DNA of 64,000 bases, taken from contig NW_004624743.1 in the NCBI RefSeq assembly GCF_000247695.1, positions 6,882,526 through 6,946,525 on the forward strand, given 5' to 3'. The number at the start of each line of letters is the position of its first letter. The first letter of the stretch is position 1. Source of the DNA: Heterocephalus glaber. Its lineage: Eukaryota; Chordata; Mammalia; Rodentia; Bathyergidae. Shown in pieces: positions 1 through 29,164 of the stretch. The notes under the pieces were generated by a model. It did not search any database, had not been told where the DNA came from, and saw only the letters and a program-made list of their open reading frames with translations. The translations under genes and the position numbers were made by a program.

Positions 1-358
1 ACATCCGATTGCCAAAGTTTTGCTGTCTTTTGGAAAAAGAACTATGAAACCAACTGACAAGTAAAAGCGTTCTCTGTTGACAACTAAGGATAACTGGACT
101 GTAGACTGTTCTCACTGTAACACTTTCTTAACTAGGAATATGACCATTTGACTGTTCAACAACTGTGTTTACAGTTTCCAGGTTTTGTCATTACAATAGG
201 AACAATCTTTGCTATATACTTCTTTAAAATACTGTGCTATTTCTCATTCTGGAACTGTTGAAAGAAAATATATAGAATGGATCTATTGTTCATCAGCTTT
301 ATTTTTTAAACACACCACTTATTTTGTTGGAATTGTCAAAGATTGTATTTAGATTTCA

Positions 359-588
359 NNNNNNNNNNNNNNNNNNNNNNNNNNNNNNNNNNNNNNNNNN
401 NNNNNNNNNNNNNNNNNNNNNNNNNNNNNNNNNNNNNNNNNNNNNNNNNNNNNNNNNNNNNNNNNNNNNNNNNNNNNNNNNNNNNNNNNNNNNNNNNNNN
501 NNNNNNNNNNNNNNNNNNNNNNNNNNNNNNNNNNNNNNNNNNNNNNNNNNNNNNNNNNNNNNNNNNNNNNNNNNNNNNNNNNNNNNNN
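359..588. other. Assembly gap (N run)
   Basis: 230 consecutive N bases interrupt the presumed RASA1 3' UTR. Open frames drawn across this gap are artefacts. Confidence 0.99.
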
Positions 589-653
589 GACTGTATAGTT
601 TTATTTGCTTCTGTATGTGTATTTTTGTGAAGTATTCACAAGGGTTAAGTTAA

Positions 654-659
654 AATAAA
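654..659 (+). terminator. RASA1: Poly(A) signal AATAAA, probable RASA1 3' end
   Basis: A perfect AATAAA is followed within about 30 bases by T/GT-rich sequence, which is the layout of a cleavage and polyadenylation site on the plus strand. It would end a transcript near 675-680. Confidence 0.5.
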
Positions 660-1011
660 CCAAGGGATATCTTACAAAGTGATTACTTCTGTCTAAATAT
701 TGCCAAGCATTTAATTTATTTTCTTCCTTCTTTAGGGGCAGTTAAAACTAGCACCAGTTAGTTAATTAATGGTCTCTTTTGAAAAAATTCCTACTCTTTC
801 AATATGTATTTGTTACACAGTTATTTCCTTCTTCCCCATGTGTGCAGGGGAGACAAGCCAGGAAAAATGACAAGTGCGGAAGATTAGTAATAACAACAGT
901 GAGGGAGATGGGAACCAAGTATGAGGATAACCAGCTCCCAAGGCAAAGAAAAGCTTTCTACAGGCCGGCATTCCGAGAGCAATACCGATTCTCTGATCGT
1001 TACTTCTTTGT

Positions 1012-1053
1012 AGCACTGCTACAGCTCTGCCACTGAGCTATACTCCCAGCCCC
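1012..1053 (-). repeat. ID-type SINE remnant
   Basis: The reverse complement reads as a tRNA-Ala-like 5' part with an A-box (TAGCTCAGTGG-like). Only the A-box half remains. Confidence 0.6.
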
Positions 1054-2044
1054 TCGTGGTTTAAAATATGGCATCTACTCTTGTTTTACACTGTAACAGG
1101 TAATTACTTCTGTGAAGGCAGCTAGCCTCATATAGCTTCCATCACACGTAAGCAGTGTTAACCCCAACTCAAACACGTCCTGTGGCCCTTTCCCTTGATC
1201 TTCATGCCACTCCACCCTCTCCTCTCCAGACCACAGCACTTTACTTTCCTCTTCACCACAGTAGTGTCCCAGTCAGTCTCTTCTTCATTCACTGGACAGA
1301 AGACAGAATGGGAGGGATAGGCCTAGTAATATTCTAAAATCTTTTTTAGAATGTCTGCCATTCCAGAGTCTTTCTCCCATGCCATTTATCATAAAACACA
1401 AACCTGAAAAATGTATCCTGCTTTTATACTTTAATGTTGTTTTCTTAAGTTGGAGGGGGAAACTTGTTACTTACCTTTGTAGATCCCCTACATTAGCTAG
1501 ATGGTCAATAGATAAAACAGATAAAATCTCTAAAATATTGATTTTTTTTTCATGGGGCTGGTTAGGAAATTTTCAGAGATAAATGTAGACCTTGTCGCGA
1601 TGCCAAAGTTTAGTGATCTGAAAGGGAAGTAGGAAGTAAAGTGTAAGTGTTTTGCAGTTCTGTCTACAGTCTAGCACAATGCTAGGACTACACTGAAGGA
1701 TTACAAACTTCAGATTCTACTCTACTTTTATAAAGTCCCACCATCAATTTTATTCATTTCAGAGTAACAAGACAAAAACCACCAAGAGACGTGTGCCTAA
1801 CACATAAATAATATATTGCCGTCACATGCTAAGTAACTGCTAACCCTCTGGTGGAAAGGACAGCCTGGCATGCATTGAGTCTGACGTGTGTATCTGCACA
1901 ATTTAATCAGATCAAAGGCAGCTGAGTTTCTCACAATTTCAAGTCAGTTTTCCACAAAAAATGTGGCCTGATAAAACACATTCAGAGTCTGGTTCTGGCT
2001 GTATGTAACAGCTAGTGTTTGTTTTGCCATTAATACATTACTGA

Positions 2045-2190
2045 TCAGCCTGTGAAGGCTCTGGCCTAACCACCCTGAGGAGTGGACATCATCGCTGTCA
2101 CTTCATTTGAACTTGGGAAACTTGGCACTCAGGCTAGCTAACTTACCAAAGTCATGGAGTGAGCAGAGGCAGCCCTAACACAGCGAGTAA
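2045..2190 (-). repeat. MIR SINE remnant
   Basis: The reverse complement resembles the MIR core, with a run like 'gttagctagcctgag' and a match to the section on sodium-like 'actttggtaagtt' wording typical of MIR. It is strongly diverged. Confidence 0.45.
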
Positions 2191-2666
2191 CTTGGTGCCG
2201 TATTTGGTTTTTATATTTTTATATAAATTCATTTCAACCTGAGTTAAATTCCTTGTATATATTTTATTTGCAAATTTCCTACTATAACACCTACTTATGA
2301 ATTCTCTTACACGTGATGTAGTAGGTTAATTCTAAAATTGAATATATAATTTGATTATATCAACTTAAGATTTTTATCTAACTCACAATTACACATCTGA
2401 ATTTTTTAAAAATCCATCTGGAAATTTTTTCCAGTAAGTAACTGAAAAGAAAAATAATCAGTATCCAGAATGACTACCTTTCAGGACCAAGTAACGGTTG
2501 TGATGCAACAAACGGTTCAGTAGTAAAGCACAAACTGCTACGTGTATACGGACAGCATTTGAAATGCCGCTTATAAAGATTTCTATGGAGCAAAGCACAT
2601 TTCCTTGGTACTTTTTCATCACGGGGGGCAGTAACTAGGTGCCATTCTGGCTTATTCTGAAGATGT

Positions 2667-2672
2667 TTTATT
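2667..2672 (-). terminator. CCNH: Candidate CCNH poly(A) signal
   Basis: An AATAAA on the minus strand lies about 150 bases past the CCNH stop codon. This is a reasonable short 3' UTR. Another AATAAA-like hexamer lies further on near 2266, so the true end needs transcript data. Confidence 0.45.
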
Positions 2673-2821
2673 TTACATAAAGCTACCATGAAAGGATAAA
2701 AGTAAAATAGAAAAGGATAAAAGTGAAATAGAAAAGTTTAATATATTAGTGTTTTTATCATTAAATGCCAGATACATTTGCTACTTCTGCTAATTAGAAC
2801 TGACACATCAACTTCAAACAT

Positions 2822-19901
<17,080 letters not shown>

Positions 19902-19994
19902 TCAACCCAGCAGCACGGCAGTGGGAAGCTTCCGCGGCCAGCGCTTCAACCCGCGGAAGACCCACCCGAGCGCCGGAATGCCGGCGCGGCGCAC

Positions 19995-20002
19995 TGACGT
20001 CA
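19995..20002. promoter_or_regulatory. CCNH: CRE palindrome TGACGTCA
   Basis: A perfect 8-base CREB/ATF site lies about 140 bases upstream of the CCNH ATG in the CpG island. Occupancy is inferred only. Confidence 0.65.
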
Positions 20003-20226
20003 CGCCCACAAACGCCGGTCCGTCCGTCCGCCCACAGGGGCGTTACCGGGGCCCGGTAGGAGAGGTGTGCCTCCTGGGTTCCGCCCCCGCCGCTGGCTAC
20101 GCAGATGGGCGGAGCCTACAGACCGGCCCTCGCCGGCGTGGGAGCCTGGGACATGGCCCCGCCCCTTCCAGACAAGATTTAAAGGAGAAGCGACAGGTGA
20201 AGACGTCCTGTCCAAAAGGTACGTGG

Positions 20227-20420
20227 GAGGTAGCTGGAGGTGCACACCTGCAATCCCAGCACTCTGAGAGGCTGAGGCAGGAGGATTCAAGTTTGAATCT
20301 CGCCTACTCAATTCAGCCAGACCTTGTCTCAAAAATAAATAAATAAATAAATAAATAAAGGGCTGGGGTTCTAGCTCAGGGTGAAGGCCTTGGGTTCAAT
20401 ACCCAACACCGAAAACAGGG
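20227..20420 (+). repeat. B1-dID composite SINE with (ATAA)n linker
   Basis: A B1 half is followed by seven AAAT-type units (20332-20360), then an ID half 'ggggttctagctcagg'. It lies just upstream of the CCNH promoter. Confidence 0.85.
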
Positions 20421-20534
20421 GGGGAAAGTGGGGGGATGTGGTAAATTGAGGTTTGGGGTCGGCTGACAAAATCACATGAGGTTATCAGAAGTGGGAAATG
20501 GGCGTGGAAGACTGGCAGTGTTTAACTAGGGCCT

Positions 20535-20640
20535 CCCTGAGAAGGTGACATTTGAACAAACATTTGTAACAGCTGAGAGTAACAGGCTGCTCAATCATTG
20601 GTAGACAGAGGTCATGGGCGGAGGAAATACTTTCTTGGCA
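20535..20640 (-). mobile_element. L2 LINE relic
   Basis: The text 'cctccctgagaaggtgacat' followed by 'ttgaacaaaca' resembles a conserved L2 segment. Confidence 0.4.
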
Positions 20641-20682
20641 GCATTCCTGGCTCTTTTGAAGAAGAGTGTGGAGCCCCACAAG

Positions 20683-20873
20683 GTTGTGTTACCTGTATAC
20701 CCAGGTCCACTGGTGGCTGAGACAGGAAGATCTCAAATTCCAGGCCAGCCTGGCCAGTTTAGCAAGGCCCTGTCTCAAAAACAAAACCAAACAAATAAAA
20801 ATTTTGAAAGGGACGTAGCTTGGCACTCCACACATTCAGTCCCCAGTACTGCAAAATAAATACATAAATAACA
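20683..20873 (+). repeat. B1-dID composite SINE
   Basis: Contains 'caggccagcctggccag' and 'ccctgtctcaaaaac', then an ID-like 'agggacgtagcttgg' half and an AAAT-rich tail. Confidence 0.75.
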
Positions 20874-21067
20874 CTTTGGAGGCCAAGGAAGAGTTCTTGG
20901 AGCACTCATGAAAATCTGGGGGATAGATGGTTGGAAAGTAAAGCAGTGGGTGTACATTGGTAGTTTTACACTAATGTGACCTTTGCCTGTGATTTTTTCC
21001 TTTACCTCTCTGTTGATAACTGGCCAGGCCTCTCTCATTCCCATTCCAGAGCCAACGTGTGGTATTC

Positions 21068-21183
21068 AATGGGTTTTTTTTGTTTGTTTGTTTGTTTTGT
21101 TTTGTTTTTTTGGTACCGGGGATCGAACTTGGGACATTGCATTGAGGTAGGCGCCGGGATCACTGAGCTAAATCCCCAAACCC
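21068..21183 (-). repeat. ID-type SINE
   Basis: T-rich run with GTTT units, GGTACCGGGGATCGAAC, inverted A-box CACTGAGCTAAATCCCC. Confidence 0.9.
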
Positions 21184-22190
21184 TTTGGTGGGTTTTCTTG
21201 AGGCTCCAATCTCCCTTGGTTGCTTGTTGAGAATCTCGCAATAAACTTTCCATGATGCTTAAGAGCCTTACTTTTATATTTTTATTATTAGCACTTTCAA
21301 AATTGCATTTGAGATTTTAAAGAATTACATCGATTCCAAAAATTGTTAGTGGTTTTGATGTTCATGCCTGTATCATGCAGCCATTTAGAAAGAAGCCTTT
21401 CTGTAGAGCAAGATTATCTGAAAATGTTCTAAATGCTTATCTATTCTAAGTGTGAACAGAAACAAATAAGATAAAGATAATAAGACCTAGAGAATTTAGA
21501 TCTTTTAAACCTACACAGGTAAAAGGAGGATGACTTAATTTTGTTTTCTATGAAAATGTTAGATAAATGACTGTGTATAAAATCTTAGGGCCATGACATT
21601 TATGTGTATTGTGCGGTTCTCTTTTTTGTTTTTATGAAAGTTATTTAACAACTTCTTAGCTTTGTGTAAAGAAAAATAAAAATGGGCATTTGGAGGGGTT
21701 GGCAGAATGTGATTGCCATGGGGGTGTGAGTGAGATTGCTGAATGTCATTGTTTAGGACGCCAAATATGAAACCACTGACATAACTGGTCTAACTTTTAA
21801 TAAACAGTCTATAAAAAATTAACACTGACCATCCCCTTCTTCACCACGTAGTAGGAATAGGGCTATATCTATATTAGCCATCTATACTACAGAGTTGTCA
21901 CTGAGGCCCTAACATTAAGCTTGTGCACTGTGCACTGATTCTGTTGCCCATCAGTCGAGGGTTCTTTTGCTCAGTTCAGATGGGAATCATGAATTGACAA
22001 GGTGCAGCTCTGCTAGCAGCCCGGATGTCACCAGACAGCACTGGTCTCTGCCATTGCTGGCCACTGTCACTCGGAGCCAGCTTGTGGCAAACACTGTTGG
22101 GAAACTGCCGTGTGGTCTCTACTGGTGATCTTCGCTGGCCCTGGCCACTGGTCTCTGAATCTCTTCAGGGATAACTGCCCCTAGTGTTTA
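21184..22190. other. Intergenic, nothing recognised
   Basis: Unique-looking AT-rich sequence. No exon, RNA gene or confident repeat seen. Confidence 0.5.
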
Positions 22191-22199
22191 TTGCTTTTT

Positions 22200-22700
22200 C
22201 TTTCAAGACAACCACTCTGTACACACTAGTGAAGATAAGCTGAGTAGATTTACAGGGCCTTCAGAGTCCACACTCTCTGAGAAATAAATCACAAGTGGTT
22301 TACAGGACCACCAAAGCCAGTCTTTATTTTAGCAGGGCCTGTACTGCACCACAGATGAATCTTACACTGCAGAGAGCCCTCTTAGACCAACCCAAGAAGT
22401 AGCCCAGGGAGTGCTGCTTATATATCAGTTGCAGGTCTGGGATGGGTCCAGGAGTTGGCCTGTGATTGGTTCAAATCCAAGACTGCTGATTGGCCCAAGT
22501 GAAGGCTGTGATTGGCCTAAGTGTGCAGGGGCCAGACTTCTAGGACAGTGCAGCTGTCCTGACGGAGATTCAGTGAGGGGGTGGAGCGATAAGAGCTATT
22601 TGATTGACAGCTGTCATGTCTCTGGGGAAAAATGGCATAGCTGAAACCAGGGAGTCTTCATGAAGGGCGGCTGTGTTCATTAGTGTAAACTGGGGTTTAG
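22200..22700 (-). mobile_element. Retroviral solo LTR (class I-like), minus strand
   Basis: In transcript order on the minus strand there are three CCAAT boxes (complements of ATTGG at 22511, 22489 and 22465, spaced 22-24 bases), then a TATATAAG box (near 22416-22424), then an AATAAA about 95 bases further (22323-22328). This is U3-R-U5 architecture. Exact ends and target duplication were not found. Confidence 0.6.
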
Positions 22701-23060
22701 AGAGGGCGGGATGTTGATCGTGGGCCTAGATCCTTCTCACCCCAATCCCAGCCACTTGAGGGCAACTCCTTCAAAGAGGTGGCAGCAGTGGCTGAAGTGG
22801 CAGGAGCAGGGACAGGCAGCTCACTCCCAGGAGGAGAGTGCTGAGTAACCAGGGAGGACACCAGTGCGAGTGGTCCCAGTCCACGAATGGGGGTGGGGAA
22901 GGAAGCGACCAGAGCAGGAGAGGAGCAGAAGCCATTGGCCAAGCCCCACTACCTGGGCAGCGTGGGCGGATGGGAGAGCCAGGCGCTCTCCACTGCGAAC
23001 TAATAGAAAAATAGAAACTGAAAGTAAATAAATTAGTTAAAATTTTTTTAAAAAAGCAGA
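22700..23060. other. GC-rich unrecognised stretch
   Basis: It is rich in GGCAG/GGAG and far above the local GC level. It is open in two minus-strand frames but encodes low-complexity Pro/Ser/Leu text with no family I recognise. It may belong to the adjoining retroviral element. Confidence 0.4.
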
Positions 23061-24667
23061 GAGAGAAGGAGAGCAAGTAGGGTGCTGCATTAGGTATTTG
23101 GGGTGGGTGGCATTTTCCTGTTCAGTTGGTTCACCCCAGTTTGTTTCTTTGCTACTTTCACAGCAGCAGGCAGAGGAGGAACTCAGAACATGGAGCCTTT
23201 ATTTACATCTACGTTTAATTCCAAATCAAAAGTAACAAGTGTTACTCTCTACTATTGTTTTCATTTATTTTAAGGAAAATTTCATTTACAAAGAAGAGAG
23301 GAACACATGTTTTAATGATTATCAATTCACGACCAATTCCCCTCTGCCCTCAACTCCACTCCCATTACTTTAAACCACATTTCCCTGATACTGAATAAAG
23401 ACGGTTCAAATGAAATGGACAGACTCAAATCACTCTTGAAAGGAAATAGAGAAATTCACATTGACAGCAAAGATAATATGACTCCATTACATGGTACCCA
23501 GAAGTAAAATTTTAACTTTTTAAAGTCACAAAATCTCAGTGAGGTGCACAGTTCTTACACTACATGCTGCAGTATTATTTGTAGACAAACTCTAAATATT
23601 TTGACTGCAAGCGTTCTCCCTAATCCACAGGTTGTGCTCAGAGTTCAAGCTCTGCATGTGAAGCGTTAGCTGTTGGCTACCACAGCAATGTTCTCTTCTT
23701 ACCTGTCTGCTGTTCCAGAGCTTCCCTTGAGAGGAAATTCCTACTAGGAATTTCTCTCTTTTCCTTCAGGATAATTTTCCTCATCTTCAGGCTCTACCCT
23801 AGTAAACTTAATGCTTTGGAAAAAATAAAAGCAAAAAGCTCAGACTGGCTTATTTTAGGAGAAAAGGAAGAAAACAGGAATTAGAAAGGTAAAGGAGTGA
23901 CCATTAATATGTATGCAACTTGGAATAATTTTGCAGTCAAATACAGCATTTTATTCAGTGATTTGGTTACTTTTAAGTCCATACTTTCTAAGAACATTAG
24001 CATACTTATATCCATATGGTTTCTGATTTCAGGGCCACAAAGAAAAAAAAAAGGTAGCAGAAAGGAGAATAAACCACATTTCTCTACCAAAATAAACAAT
24101 ATCGTTTTTACTTTTAAATATGACATGAAACTGTATCCCTTCAGCTACTGACTTGAGTTTCTGACATTTTAAATATAGCTTCACAATGAGGATGCAAGAC
24201 CCACGAAACTCTTTACAATTCTATTTGGCTAACACACAATTGCATTGGCTCAAAATCCTTTCCTCAGTTTTCTTTCCAGTTGTCAAGTTAAAATGAAGAG
24301 GGAGCAAAGAGTATCCTGCAGCAAATTTCTGGTTTTTCCAAAGCAAAATACTGCTAAAGGAAAAGGAATAAAGAGGAGAAATAACATTTTAGAAATAGCT
24401 TTGATCTATTGATCTAAAATTTAAGTGCATTTTCTTTTGTTTTTTAGGAATATTTAAAATGAAGGTGTAAAGGCTTAACAGCATACTAAAGAGCAAATTG
24501 TCTAAATCTATGTTTGATTCAGTATATACTTACTAGGATTGGGCTCTGGGGTCGTGGAGAAAGGGAGGGAAGGGGAAGAGGAAGTAAAAAGGATCGAGGT
24601 GTGATATGTGCCAAGTCTTCATGCTTAATGGATTTATTATGCATCCTAAACATTGAAATTAAAAAAT
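23061..24667. other. Intergenic, nothing recognised
   Basis: AT-rich; short open frames only. No supported feature. Confidence 0.5.
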
Positions 24668-24815
24668 TAATTTTTTTTATTCATTACGTTTATCGGTACA
24701 TTTTAGGTATATATTACAATCGCATCCATCATTGAGAATTTGTACTTGTACATGCTATATCTTGGTTCTTGTTTTTTCCTATTCCCCTTCCTTCCTTTTC
24801 ACCCCTCCCTATTTA
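24668..24815 (-). mobile_element. L1 3' UTR tail
   Basis: Opens with T8 then 'attcattacgtttatcggta' and ends in a C/T-rich tract (polypurine on the minus strand). Same family as 6745-6912 and 63905-64000. Confidence 0.65.
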
Positions 24816-25869
24816 CAAAAGCTTTATTTCCTTTAAATCTAATGTGGGAAAAAATACTAAAAAATCACCACTACAATCAAAGCCAGGAACTGCTTGGTAA
24901 GAGGTAGTGAGGACAGTGGTAGACACACAAAAGTGACCATTTCACAGTGTCTGATGTGTACAAATACAGGCTCTTCTCAGTGCCCATCATCTTGGACAGG
25001 GCTTACAGAGAATCTCTAACCTCTCTCTTGTCCAGGCCTGTTCCCTGGGCCTTGGGAACTGCTCTGCGCATGTCCTGGACCTCTGTGATGACAGGCCATG
25101 CCCACTTGCCTGGCCGGTTTGCCAGTCCTAATCTCCTGCCTCATTAAGAGAATAAAACACTTCTGTAAATTTGTATTGATATTGAGGGAGGGGCATGCCA
25201 GGTGGATAGGTTCTGCTAGGAGAGTGACAAAGGGTTACAAAATACAAGCTCTGTCTAGTGGCCAGGAAGTAGCATAGTTTGGTTGAAGAATAATGTGAAT
25301 TATCTACAATATGAATTAGTAGGAAAGATTAGCAGAGAGCTTTAAATGTCAAGTTGAGTAAGTTGTTTAGATGACTAAATTTTTGAGAAAATAAAATGCT
25401 CCAAATAGCGTTACTTTTTAAATCTGGAAATTATTTGTGGTTGTTTTGAGAAAAAAGACTTTATAAAGCCCTCACTGACATAAAATAGAGTGAGCAGACC
25501 AGTTCTATTGGGATACCCAAATACCTGTGCTTTGGCAGAAGACATCAGATTCAGGTTTATCAAGTGAATTCTCACCATACCACAAGACAGAGAGGGCTGG
25601 TGTACATATATGAAATATAACATAAGCTGCATGAGATAGAATATATATACTTGAAGTCTTTGTGTGTAAATTCTGAAACTGGGGCTAGGAATCATTGATT
25701 ACAAAACATTTAGATTTTGCTAATAATTAAGATTAGGTTTGGAAGTTTTTAAAACTGTGAAATATGTAGGAATTGGCAAAGTCCTATTGATTGGGAGGGG
25801 TGGTAGAATGAAAGAGGAACAGCAACTCTAAAATCATGACTTTCAAATGTGAAATCAATGCAGTGCGAC
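24816..25869. other. Intergenic, nothing firm
   Basis: A moderately GC-rich patch at 24990-25150 ends in an AATAAAA and could be another worn LTR. No coding content recognised. Confidence 0.4.
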
Positions 25870-26394
25870 AGTCATCCAGCTTGCTAAGACGCCAGTGGTT
25901 AGCTGAGGTCCAATCGCCTGGGGGAGAGGGTTCTGCCCCTTAAAATAACTGTTCATTCTCCTTCAAAAGTGTTTTTTGTTTCAGCTAAACCCTTCCAGAT
26001 TAGCCTACCATGAACCAGCCAAAATCTGAGTCACTCTGACTTGCTCTTTTAAGATGACTGAAGTGCACTTTGCTCATTTAAATACTAAGTTCTCTGCCCC
26101 AAAGTATTCCCATTAACATTCTTTTGAATATGTAGTGTATGGCCTTGGACTGAGCATTCTCAGGTATGTGCCCACTTCTGTGTGTAATGATATGTCTTTC
26201 CTGTATGAATACGTATATGTGTCCCCAAGAAAATCCCTTTGCTTTCTTCATTTAAGGAGGCACTGACTTGAGAATTATCTCTAGTATATTCCTCACTTGC
26301 TGAAAGTAATAAACCTTTTTTCACTCTTTTATCTCACTGTTGTGCTCATTGGCTTCACATTAATCAAGAGGCAAACCCATCGCATTTGTTAACA
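25870..26394 (+). mobile_element. Retroviral solo LTR
   Basis: An AATAAA at 26308-26313 is followed by the U5-like text 'ttgtgctcattggcttcaca', 'gaggcaaacccatcgca' and a terminal AACA at 26391-26394. The 5' limit is approximate. Confidence 0.5.
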
Positions 26395-26661
26395 AAAATC
26401 AGAGGTTCCAGTTCTATAGATCTGAAATGAAGTCCCAACAATATGGATTCTTAACATTTCTCTCAAATTCCATGGTCTTATAGTTTGGATTTGAAATGTC
26501 CCAAAAACTTCATTTCTGTAACTGGTCACTTGGTAGCACCTGAAATTTATAGCTAACTTCTTCCATGATCCATGAGGTGCTTTAGCAAGCACCTCAGCCA
26601 GCTATTACTCTGGTGGAATTACCCAAATTTTCATTCTAGATGGGTCTGGGGCATTAGTAGT

Positions 26662-28393
26662 TATGATGGTTAATCTTGATTATCAATTTGATTAGCTGGA
26701 GAGACTTAGTAGATTAATAAAGCACACTTCTGGGCATGTCTGGGTGGGTCATTAGGACACAGCCTTAGGGACCATATCTGGTCCCTAGTCCCTTTCTCTC
26801 TGGATCCTCTCTGCTCTCTCCTTCCTCACTGCCGTGAAGTGAGCAGCTTTCTTCCATCATGCTCTTCCACCATGATGTTTCTGCCTTGGAGCCAGTTGAC
26901 CATGGACTGAAACTTCTGAAACCATAAACCAAAATCAACCATTTCTCCTTTAAAGTGGATATTTGAAGTATTTTGTCCCAACAATGAAAAGTTAAAAATA
27001 CAGAAAAGTGGCACCATGAGTAGGGTCATTGCTGTGATTATACCTGACCATGTGTTTCAGAGGCCTCCTGATTTGGAGAAGGAGTTTGGGAAGTTGGGAG
27101 AGACCAGCTAGAGAAAGCCTAGGACACTGTAAGCAGAGCCTGATGGGTGATTCTGACATGAGTTCAGAAGAGCAGAATGCTAATAGGAATATGGACAATG
27201 AGACTATGCTCATGAGCTTTCACATGGGAATAAGGACTCTATTAGAAACTGGACTGGAGGCCATTTTTGTAACATTCTGGCAAAGAACTTGTCTACGTAT
27301 TTTTCCATGTCCTAAGACTTCATATGAAGCTGAATTCAAGGGTGGCGGGCTAATTAATCTGGTAGAGGAAATTTCAAAGCCATGCAACATTCAAGCTATG
27401 GCATGGGTGCTGGTGGCTGCTTTTAGCCAGATCTACAATGATAACAAGGAACAAAAAGCAGAGCTGAAATACTTAGGCAAGAAAAGAAGCACATATAAAG
27501 TTAAGGCAAGAAAAGAAGCACGTATAAAGTTCAGGCCAAAGAAAGTGTGGTTACCGAGGACATTAGCTATATTAAAAAGAAGCCAAATACTTTGCACTGG
27601 GACACGAAGTAAAATGCCTTGAAGATGCATATCAGAAATTGGCCAGACCTGTCCTATTGCAGGCTCAAGTGTATACACAGGTTTAAAAGGCTTTGAAAGA
27701 CTTTGTTTCAAAAGAAGAACACAGAGGGCCCTGTTCACTCAGAAGTTCCTAGGCAAGAGAGTCCCTGAGTTCAGCCATCTAGCCACTCAGTGGCCACTGC
27801 AGCTGTGGTATAGAGGATCTAGCTATTGCTCAAGCTGGTGACAGAGCCTGGAATTGACCCTGTGATGGTGGTTTTGCAGGCATGCAGAAACAAGAGGCTT
27901 CCACCCAGACTTCAGAGGAAGACCTTGGAGTCCAGGAAATACCTGACAGAGTGTCAGTCCCAGTCAGGAACCCTGAAACGCAATTGTCTTTATTTGGAAA
28001 TGAAGTTTGTTTTAAGGAGATGTTGTGTGTCAAGTTGATGATAGGTAGATGTATGATAGTTAAACCTGTCAGTGTTACTGGCTTGACAGACACAAGGGAG
28101 ATTAGTAAAGCACACCTCTTGACATGTTTGAGTAGGTCTTGGGGCATGAACTTGGGGACTATTTCCAGCTCCTGACTCCTTCCTCTTTGGCTCTTCCTGT
28201 TTTCTGCTTCCTTGCTGCCCTGGTACAGGGGAAGTAGTTTTCTTCTGCCACACCCTTCTGTTTTGATGTTTCTACATTGGAGCCTGTTGTCCATGGTGCG
28301 AAACTGCAGAAACCACTAGCAAAAATACACAGTTTTCCTTTAAATTGTGTATGTGAGGTGTTTTGTCCCAACAATAGAAGGGTGAACAACACA
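26662..28393 (+). mobile_element. ERVL-MaLR provirus with both LTRs
   Basis: The 5' LTR is 26662-27002 and the 3' LTR is 28052-28393, both starting TATGAT and ending ACA, with the shared tail 'ttttgtcccaacaat'. The five bases GTAGT stand immediately before the 5' LTR (26657-26661) and after the 3' LTR (28394-28398), a target-site duplication. The 1.05-kb interior is the non-coding-type MaLR interior. It has a 190-codon open frame (27050-27622) with no recognisable gag/pol motif, and a 29-base tandem duplication at 27476-27533. Confidence 0.8.
27476..27533 (+). repeat. 29-base tandem duplication in the MaLR interior
   Basis: Two adjacent copies (27476-27504, 27505-27533) differ at two positions. 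The unit begins 'ggcaagaaaagaagcac'. Confidence 0.9.
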
Positions 28394-28570
28394 GTAGTTC
28401 TACCTACGCTGGATTGTAGTAAATTTCCATTGACTTTAATTACTGGGCATATAGTATGACAAGATACCTTAAAGACTCTCCAGCACTCCAAACATACTCT
28501 TTCTTACCTCTGCTATGGAGTAACAGCCCAATTTCCCACTGTTAGTCATGATCTCCTGAGTTAGCATTGG

Positions 28571-29048
28571 TGATAGTTAATCATGATATGTCAACTGGAA
28601 TGGATTAAGAAATGCATGGTGGATTAGTGGAGCAGAGTTTTGGGTATGTCTATGGATGATTGACATGTAGGCCACAAACCGAGGAGGGAAGGCCCACCCA
28701 TGAGTGGCACCAACCAATAGGCTTGTAGCTTAGATGGAACAAAAAGCAGATTGAAGGAGGGAGTCTTCCCTTTGCTTCTTTGAAGGAGCCTCAGCCTTTG
28801 CCATTGCTTTTGGATATTCATCTGCAGTTCCTTCAGGGTTCCAGCGCAGACTCTTCAGCCTTTTCACACAGACCCTCCAGCTGTCCAACATGGACTTGCT
28901 CCAGACTCTGCAGTGAGCTCCAGGTCTTTGGCCTCTGACTAGATCCTCCAGCTCTCTACCACATAGATGGTCATTTTGCATTCTTCTACCCTTGATTCCG
29001 CAGGCAGCCATTGTAAGCCTGCTTAGTAAATCCTTTATATAATCGTGC

Positions 29049-29084
<36 letters not shown>

Positions 29085-29163
29085 TTTATATTAAATCTGC
29101 TCTCCTGGCATACTTTACCTGATACAGTATTATAACTCCTTTCATTGTCTGTTGATTCAGACA
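28571..29163 (+). mobile_element. ERVL-type (MLT2-like) LTR
   Basis: It opens 'tgatagttaatcatgatatg' with 'gtcaactgg', has a pyrimidine-rich middle, and ends 'tgttgattcagaca'. TG...CA ends fit an LTR. It contains a (GT)n run. No clear target duplication. Confidence 0.55.
29044..29082. repeat. (GT)n microsatellite
   Basis: A run of about 19 GT/GC units inside the LTR. Confidence 0.95.
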
Positions 29164-29164
29164 T

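Larger units (their letters stand above)
1..675 (+). other. RASA1: Probable distal 3' UTR of RASA1
   Basis: This is AT-rich non-coding sequence with stops in all forward frames, running to a canonical AATAAA at 654-659. RASA1 (p120 RasGAP) lies next to CCNH in opposite, convergent orientation in other mammals, and CCNH ends at 2822 on the other strand, so the end of the RASA1 transcript is expected here. No RASA1 coding exon is visible. The assignment rests on synteny plus the poly(A) signal, not on protein evidence. Bases 359-588 are missing from the assembly. Confidence 0.5.
676..2660. other. Interval between the RASA1 and CCNH 3' ends
   Basis: No coding region is recognised. The interval contains an old ID remnant (1012-1053) and a MIR (2045-2190). 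The short open frames here have no recognisable similarity. Confidence 0.6.

Noticed and set aside
324..653. 109- and 95-codon frames over the start of the window
   Set aside because: They are created by reading through the N gap.
27050..27622. 190-codon open frame as a possible host gene
   Set aside because: It lies wholly inside the MaLR interior between two LTRs. It has no known domain and no gag/pol motif, so it is described as part of the element.
27830..28294. 154-codon minus-strand frame
   Set aside because: It crosses the 3' LTR boundary of the plus-strand MaLR, so it is an antisense shadow.
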